Assembly: GCA_943912335.1 (NCBI GenBank)
Contig: CALTUD010000011.1
Span: 36,860 to 100,859, forward strand
Origin: an uncultured Acetobacteraceae bacterium
GTDB taxonomy: Bacteria > Pseudomonadota > Alphaproteobacteria > Acetobacterales > Acetobacteraceae
DNA length: 64,000 nucleotides
Direction: 5' to 3'
The translations under genes were made by a program, and so were the position numbers. Position 1 is the stretch's first letter; every line of letters starts with the position of its first letter. The notes below the pieces were generated by a model that saw nothing but the letters and a program-made list of their open reading frames with translations, was not told the DNA's origin and ran no database searches. This document shows positions 59,998 through 64,000 of the stretch, piece after piece.

Positions 59998-61056
59998 ATG
60001 CGCCGGGTGATCGGATTGATGAGCGGCACCTCGCTCGATGGCGTCGATGCGGCTCTGGTGGAGACCGACGGCGTGCGCGTGGGCGGGTTCGGCCGCACCC
60101 TCACTATTCCCTATCCGCCCCGGCTCCGTGCCGATCTGCGCGCGCTGCTCGACCGCGCCGCGGATCTTCCACCCGACGATCCCGAGCTTCTCCGTCTCGA
60201 ACGCGCCCTCACCCTCGTACACGCCGAAGCCGTGCGCGCCCTGGCCGAGCCCGCTTCGCTGATCGGCTTTCATGGCCAGACCATCCTGCATCGCCCGGAG
60301 CAGGGCCGCACCTGGCAGATCGGCGACGCGGCCCTGTTGTCGCGTGAAACCGGCCTGCCGGTCGCGTTCGATTTCCGCTCCGCCGATGTCGAAGCCGGCG
60401 GACAGGGCGCGCCGCTGGTGCCCGTGTTCCACGCCGCCCTCGCTGCATCGCTTTCCTTGCCTGTCGCCGTGCTCAATCTCGGCGGCGTCGGCAATCTCAC
60501 CTTCATTGGCGCGGACGGCGCCCTGCTCGCCTGCGACACCGGCCCCGGCAATGCGCTTCTGGACGATTGGGCGCTGCGCCACACCGGAATTCCCTGCGAC
60601 CGCGACGGCGCTCTCGCCTCGGCCGGACGCGTGGACGAGTCGATCCTCGCCACGTTGATGGCACACCCGTTCTTTCGCCGTCCGGCGCCGAAATCGCTCG
60701 ATCGGCAGGCGTTTCACGACGCGCTCGACCGCATCGCCGCCTTGTCGCCGCAGGACGGCGCCGCCACGCTCGCTGCCTTCACCGCCGCCACCGTGGCCGC
60801 CACCATCCTGCCCCTCCCGCCAAAGCGCTGGCTGGTCTGTGGCGGTGGACGGCGCAACCCGGCCATCATGCAAGCGCTTTCGGCACGGCTCGATGCGCCG
60901 GTCGAGGCCGTGGAGTCCGTGGGTTGGGACGGGGATGCGCTGGAAGCGCAGTGTTTCGGGTTTCTGGCGGAACGCGTCCGCCTCGGACTGCCGCTGTCCT
61001 TTCCGGGCACGACCGGCGTGAGGGGGCCGCAGACCGGAGGCCGGATGGTCGGCTGA
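59998..61056 (+). CDS. anmK: Anhydro-N-acetylmuramic acid kinase
   Basis: A 352-residue sugar kinase of the peptidoglycan recycling pathway. It opens anhydro-MurNAc and phosphorylates it with ATP to MurNAc 6-phosphate. Seen: the N-terminal nucleotide-binding LMSGTSLDGVDAALVET, IGFHGQTILHRPEQGRTWQI, FDFRSADVEAGGQGAPLVP, LNLGGVGNLTFIG, CDTGPGNALLDDW and WLVCGGGRRNPAIM, matching AnmK in order and length. ATG 59998 follows GGGAGCG. Divergent from tyrS with 92 bases between. Confidence 0.96.
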   Translation: MRRVIGLMSGTSLDGVDAALVETDGVRVGGFGRTLTIPYPPRLRADLRALLDRAADLPPDDPELLRLERALTLVHAEAVRALAEPASLIGFHGQTILHRPEQGRTWQIGDAALLSRETGLPVAFDFRSADVEAGGQGAPLVPVFHAALAASLSLPVAVLNLGGVGNLTFIGADGALLACDTGPGNALLDDWALRHTGIPCDRDGALASAGRVDESILATLMAHPFFRRPAPKSLDRQAFHDALDRIAALSPQDGAATLAAFTAATVAATILPLPPKRWLVCGGGRRNPAIMQALSARLDAPVEAVESVGWDGDALEAQCFGFLAERVRLGLPLSFPGTTGVRGPQTGGRMVG

Positions 61057-61095
61057 ACCCGGTCCGGCCGTGAGGCCGAACCGGGGCAGGGGGTC

Positions 61096-61761
61096 TCAGT
61101 CGGCGGCCAGGGCCAGCGCCTTGCGGGCGATGATCTTGCCGACATAGTCCTCGAGCGCTGCCGACACGGTGTCGGCATGGCTCGCGAACACATGGTCGGC
61201 GCCCGGACAAACCCGGTAGTCGATCGACACGCCCTTCTGGGTGTTCAGCTTATCGACCAGCTTGCGCACCGATGGCTCCGGCACCAGCTCGTCCGCATCG
61301 CCATGCAGCATCAGGCCGCCGCACGGGCAGGGGGCCAGAAAGCCGAAATCGTACGAGTTCGCCGGCGGCGCCACGCTGATCCAGCCGGAAATCTCCGGAC
61401 GGCGCATCAGCAACTGCATGGACACGAACGCACCGAACGAATAGCCGGCGATCCACAGGCCGGACGAGTTCGGATTAACCATCTGCATCCAGTCCAGCGC
61501 CGCCGCAGCGTCGGCGATCTCGCCGATGCCGCCGTCATAGCGGCCCTGCGAGCGGCCCACGCCCCGGAAGTTGAAGCGCATCACCGAGAAGCCGAGCTTC
61601 TCGAACGACCGATACATCGAATAGGTGATGCGGTTGTTCATGGTCCCGCCATGCAGCGGGTGCGGATGCAGGATCAGGGCGAGCGGGGCATTGCTCTCGC
61701 TCGAATGATGATAGCGTCCCTCGAGCCGGCCGTCTGGGCCGGCGAACATCACCTCAGGCAT
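61096..61761 (-). CDS. Alpha/beta hydrolase
   Basis: A 221-residue serine hydrolase of the small 'alpha/beta hydrolase / dienelactone-hydrolase-like' group found next to cysteine desulfurase genes in many alphaproteobacteria. HPHPLHGGTMNNRI, RFNFRGVGRSQGRYD, the nucleophile elbow GYSFGAFVSM, HGDADELVPEP (acid) and GADHVFASHAD (catalytic His) are all present. The substrate is unknown. No signal peptide. It is divergent from the cysteine desulfurase pair and convergent with anmK. Confidence 0.88.
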   Translation of the reverse strand: MPEVMFAGPDGRLEGRYHHSSESNAPLALILHPHPLHGGTMNNRITYSMYRSFEKLGFSVMRFNFRGVGRSQGRYDGGIGEIADAAAALDWMQMVNPNSSGLWIAGYSFGAFVSMQLLMRRPEISGWISVAPPANSYDFGFLAPCPCGGLMLHGDADELVPEPSVRKLVDKLNTQKGVSIDYRVCPGADHVFASHADTVSAALEDYVGKIIARKALALAAD

Positions 61762-62115
61762 GATATCCCGCGATTCCCGAAAACTGCGCCCGATGGCATG
61801 GGCTGCAGTGAAGTTAATGTGCGATCGGCGACGGCGATGCCCCGCCCTGTCGCCCCGACTGAATGGCCGCCGTTCTTGATCCGGGGCCGCATATGGCGAA
61901 TCGTTTTCCGTGTTTCAAACGCCCCGTGGCTCACGGGTGCAACTGACGCGGATCTCCATGTATATGAGAGGGGAACTGCGGTTCCGAAATACGGTCCGCA
62001 TCCGCTGCATGCCTTGTCGGCCCGTTGAGCGTTGCCCTTCTATAACGGGCCTGTGCAAGCAAACACAACGGAATAGCGCATGCGTGCGCCGTTTAACTGA
62101 TCGCGGAAGCCCGTC
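61762..62115. other. 354-base divergent intergenic region
   Basis: No gene I can support. It must hold the promoters for the hydrolase (leftward) and the cysteine desulfurase operon (rightward). A GGCGAC/GTCGCC stem with an inner GGCG/CGCC pair lies near 61827-61855. The strongest structure is the inverted repeat at 62019-62051. No IscR- or Irr-type box could be recognised with confidence. Confidence 0.5.
62019..62051. promoter_or_regulatory. Inverted repeat with -10-like box ahead of the cysteine desulfurase operon
   Basis: GGCCCGTT (62019-62026) and AACGGGCC (62044-62051) are perfect 8-base complements, 17 bases apart. TATAAC at 62041-62046 partly overlaps the right arm and looks like a -10 box, but no good -35 lies at the right distance. 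It may be an operator for a dimeric regulator or a leader hairpin. Confidence 0.4.
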
Positions 62116-63234
62116 ATGTCTTCGACCACCGTGTATCTGGACGCCAATGCCAGCGAGATCCTGCGTCCGGAAGCCCGCGCGGCGGCGATCGCGGCGCTTG
62201 ATCTGGACGGCAACCCGTCCTCGGTCCATCGCGCCGGGCGCCGGGCGCGGGCGCTGCTGGAAGAGTCGCGCGAACGCATCGCCGCGGCCTTCGGCGCCGA
62301 TCCCGCCGGGCTGGTGTTCACCTCCGGCGGCACCGAAGCCGATACCCTGGCGATCGCGGCGCTGGGCGCCGGCCGCCGTATCCTGATCGGCGCCACCGAG
62401 CACGACGCCGTGCGCGCCGCCGCCCCGGACGCCGTGCGCCTGCCTGTGCGTCCCGACGGCACTCTCGAACCCCGTATCCTTCAGGACGCACTCGACTCCA
62501 GTGACCGACCGGCGCTGGTCTGCCTGATGCTGGCCAATAACGAGACCGGCGTCCTGCATCCGATCGCCGAACTCGCCGCCTTGTGCCGTGACCGGAATGC
62601 TCTGCTGCACGTGGATGCGGTGCAGGCGGCCGGGCGTATTCCCGTCTCCCTTCCCGAACTCGGCGCGGACAGCCTGGCTTTGTCCGCACACAAGCTCGGC
62701 GGCCCCAAGGGCGCCGGGGCGCTGCTGCTGCGCTCCGGCGAGCGCGGCTTCCATCTCGCCGCGTCCATCGCCGGCGGCGGTCAGGAGCGTGGCCGCCGCG
62801 GGGGCACCCCGTCCCTGCCGGCCATTGCAGGCTTTTCCGCCGCCACGGAGGCCGCCTGCGCCACGCTGCCCCGCTTCGCCGCGCTCGCCACCCTGCGCGA
62901 CCGCATCGAGGCCGCTTGTCGTCGTCACGGTGCGCTGGTCGCCGGCGCCGATGCGCCACGCCTTCCCAACACCAGCTCCCTGGTTCTGCCCGGCCGTCGC
63001 GCCGACGCGCAGTTGATCGCGCTCGATCTCGCCGGCATCGCCGTCTCGGCGGGTGCGGCCTGCTCCTCCGGCAAGGTTGCCGCCAGCCACGTCCTGGACG
63101 CGATGGGCTTCGGCAACGGCGCCGAACAGGCGATCCGTGTGTCCCTGCCCTGGAACGCCACCGACGACCACGCCGATCGCTTCATTGCCGCCTATGCGCG
63201 CATGGCCGCGACCCCGTCGAGACTGTCCGCATGA
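62116..63234 (+). CDS. Cysteine desulfurase-family aminotransferase (first of pair)
   Basis: A 372-residue class V PLP enzyme of the NifS/IscS type. YLDANASEILRPEA, FTSGGTEADTLAIAALG, ATEHDAVRAAAPD, LANNETGVLHPIAELA, HVDAVQAAGRIPV, the PLP lysine in LSAHKLGGPKGAG and the persulfide Cys in SAGAACSSGKVAASHV are present. Such enzymes take sulfur from cysteine for iron-sulfur clusters and thio-cofactors. It differs from canonical IscS in its N-terminal DANASE (usually DNxATT). ATG 62116 follows GCGGAAG. Its stop overlaps the next start as ATGA, so the two desulfurases are co-translated; division of labour is unknown. Confidence 0.9.
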   Translation: MSSTTVYLDANASEILRPEARAAAIAALDLDGNPSSVHRAGRRARALLEESRERIAAAFGADPAGLVFTSGGTEADTLAIAALGAGRRILIGATEHDAVRAAAPDAVRLPVRPDGTLEPRILQDALDSSDRPALVCLMLANNETGVLHPIAELAALCRDRNALLHVDAVQAAGRIPVSLPELGADSLALSAHKLGGPKGAGALLLRSGERGFHLAASIAGGGQERGRRGGTPSLPAIAGFSAATEAACATLPRFAALATLRDRIEAACRRHGALVAGADAPRLPNTSSLVLPGRRADAQLIALDLAGIAVSAGAACSSGKVAASHVLDAMGFGNGAEQAIRVSLPWNATDDHADRFIAAYARMAATPSRLSA

Positions 63235-64000
63235 TCTATCTCGACAACCAGGCCACCACGCCCTGCGATCCGCGCGTGCTCCAGGCCATGCTGCCCTGGT
63301 TCACCGAGCGCTTCGGCAATCCGCACGGCACCGAGCACCGCATGGGCCAGGACTCGGCCGACGCCGTGGAGCAGGCGCGTGCCGCCGTCGCGGCCCTGCT
63401 CGGCGCCGATCCGCGCGAGATCGTGTTCACCTCCGGCGCCACCGAGAGCAACAACCTCGCCATTCGCGGTGCCGCCTTGCAGGCCCTGGCGGCCGGTGAC
63501 GGTAGGCGTCGCATCGTCACCGTCGCCACCGAGCATCCTTGCGTGCTGCAGACGGTGCGCGATCTCGAACCGCTCGGTTTCGAGCCGGTGATCCTGCCGG
63601 TCGGTTCGGACGGGCTGCTCGATCCCGACACGCTGCGCGCGGCGCTTTCCGCTCCGACCCTGATGGTCAGCATCATGGGCGTGAACAACGAAACCGGCGT
63701 GGTCCAGGATCTCGTCACCCTGGCGCCGATCGTCCGTGCGGCCGGCGCGCTGCTGCACAGCGATCTGGCGCAGGCGGCGGGGCGCATCCCGCTTGATGGG
63801 CTCGACCTCGATCTCGCCTCGCTCAGCGCCCACAAGATTTACGGCCCCAAGGGCGTCGGTGCGCTCTACGTCCGCAGGCGTCCCCGCGTGCGCCTCCGGC
63901 CGCTGTTTTCCGGCGGCGGGCAGGAACGAGGGCTGCGTTCCGGCACCCTGCCGACGCCGCTTCTGGTCGGGTTCGGCGTCGCGGCGAGCCTGGCCCGGGC
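63231..64000 (+). CDS. Cysteine desulfurase (second of pair), 5' part
   Basis: The window ends inside this gene after about 256 codons. The visible part is a typical IscS/NifS enzyme: MIYLDNQATTPCDPRVLQAM, FTSGATESNNLAIRGAA, VATEHPCVLQTVRDL, GVNNETGVVQDLV, HSDLAQAAGRIPLDGLDLDL, and the PLP lysine in LSAHKIYGPKGVGALYVRR. The catalytic Cys loop and C-terminus lie outside. In many alphaproteobacteria a cysteine desulfurase pair like this is followed by suf genes (sufB, sufC, sufD), so more iron-sulfur assembly genes are likely just beyond the window. Start ATG 63231 in an ATGA overlap. Confidence 0.94.
   Translation, partial: MIYLDNQATTPCDPRVLQAMLPWFTERFGNPHGTEHRMGQDSADAVEQARAAVAALLGADPREIVFTSGATESNNLAIRGAALQALAAGDGRRRIVTVATEHPCVLQTVRDLEPLGFEPVILPVGSDGLLDPDTLRAALSAPTLMVSIMGVNNETGVVQDLVTLAPIVRAAGALLHSDLAQAAGRIPLDGLDLDLASLSAHKIYGPKGVGALYVRRRPRVRLRPLFSGGGQERGLRSGTLPTPLLVGFGVAASLAR

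Noticed and set aside
1..64000. CRISPR arrays, tRNA or rRNA genes, transposases
   Set aside because: No regularly spaced short repeats, no cloverleaf with a GTTCRANNC T-loop in a non-coding gap, no rRNA-like stretch and no DDE or integrase motif were seen by eye.

Overview
The window is a chromosomal segment of a high-GC alphaproteobacterium, most likely from the acetic acid bacteria (Acetobacteraceae). The grounds are the strong GC bias at third codon positions, the neighbourhood rsmB / rpe / heparinase-like gene, an alphaproteobacterial-type split type II secretion locus, paired cysteine desulfurase genes, and AT-rich GTTCTTTC.../...GAAAGAAC hairpin repeats between genes. This placement is inference from gene content, not a database match. 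No rRNA, tRNA, CRISPR array, transposase or phage gene was found.

Layout. 1-6.3 kb: housekeeping and envelope genes (rsmB fragment, exported thioredoxin-fold protein, rpe, heparinase II/III-like protein, GT4 glycosyltransferase). 6.4-12.0 kb: M29 aminopeptidase, PucG-like aminotransferase, HU, a small lipoprotein, a GT4 enzyme and a lytic transglycosylase. 12.1-24.7 kb: a type II secretion locus (gspG, gspO, gspE, then gspL-gspM-gspC/N-gspD-gspK). It is split by an unrelated block (GDPD-type phosphodiesterase; hchA, LuxR-like regulator and SH3 lipoprotein on the other strand) and dotted with three copies of a three-hairpin repeat. gspF and the minor pseudopilins H, I and J are not here.

24.9-31.6 kb: gmd-rmd (GDP-deoxyhexose, probably GDP-D-rhamnose), a FecR/DUF6600 exported protein, pepT and a membrane-anchored Mrr-like nuclease. 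31.8-40.0 kb: one giant gene (2,730 codons) for a modular beta-rich surface or secreted protein. It has three modules that resemble phage baseplate-J folds; modules 2 and 3 are identical over 1,873 bp while their flanks have diverged.

40.0-51.4 kb: glycan assembly. galE, two tandem GT2+GT4 pairs, a protein carrying the accessory domain seen in the GT2 proteins, then kdsA-kdsB-kdsD for Kdo. 51.4-58.6 kb: a lower-GC, probably acquired block (TPR/GT2-type transferase, AlgX/AlgJ-like O-acetyltransferase, GT61, beta-helix protein, another putative transferase). 58.7-64.0 kb: tyrS and anmK (divergent), an alpha/beta hydrolase, and two overlapping cysteine desulfurase genes, the second cut by the window end.

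Taken together, much of the window serves the cell surface: nucleotide-sugar supply (gmd, rmd, galE, kds), glycan polymerisation and decoration, a secretion machine and a very large surface-type protein. The least ordinary items are the giant modular protein with its sharply bounded identical repeat, the three-hairpin repeat family, the probable CTG start of gspK, and the recurrent accessory domain shared by the glycan genes.
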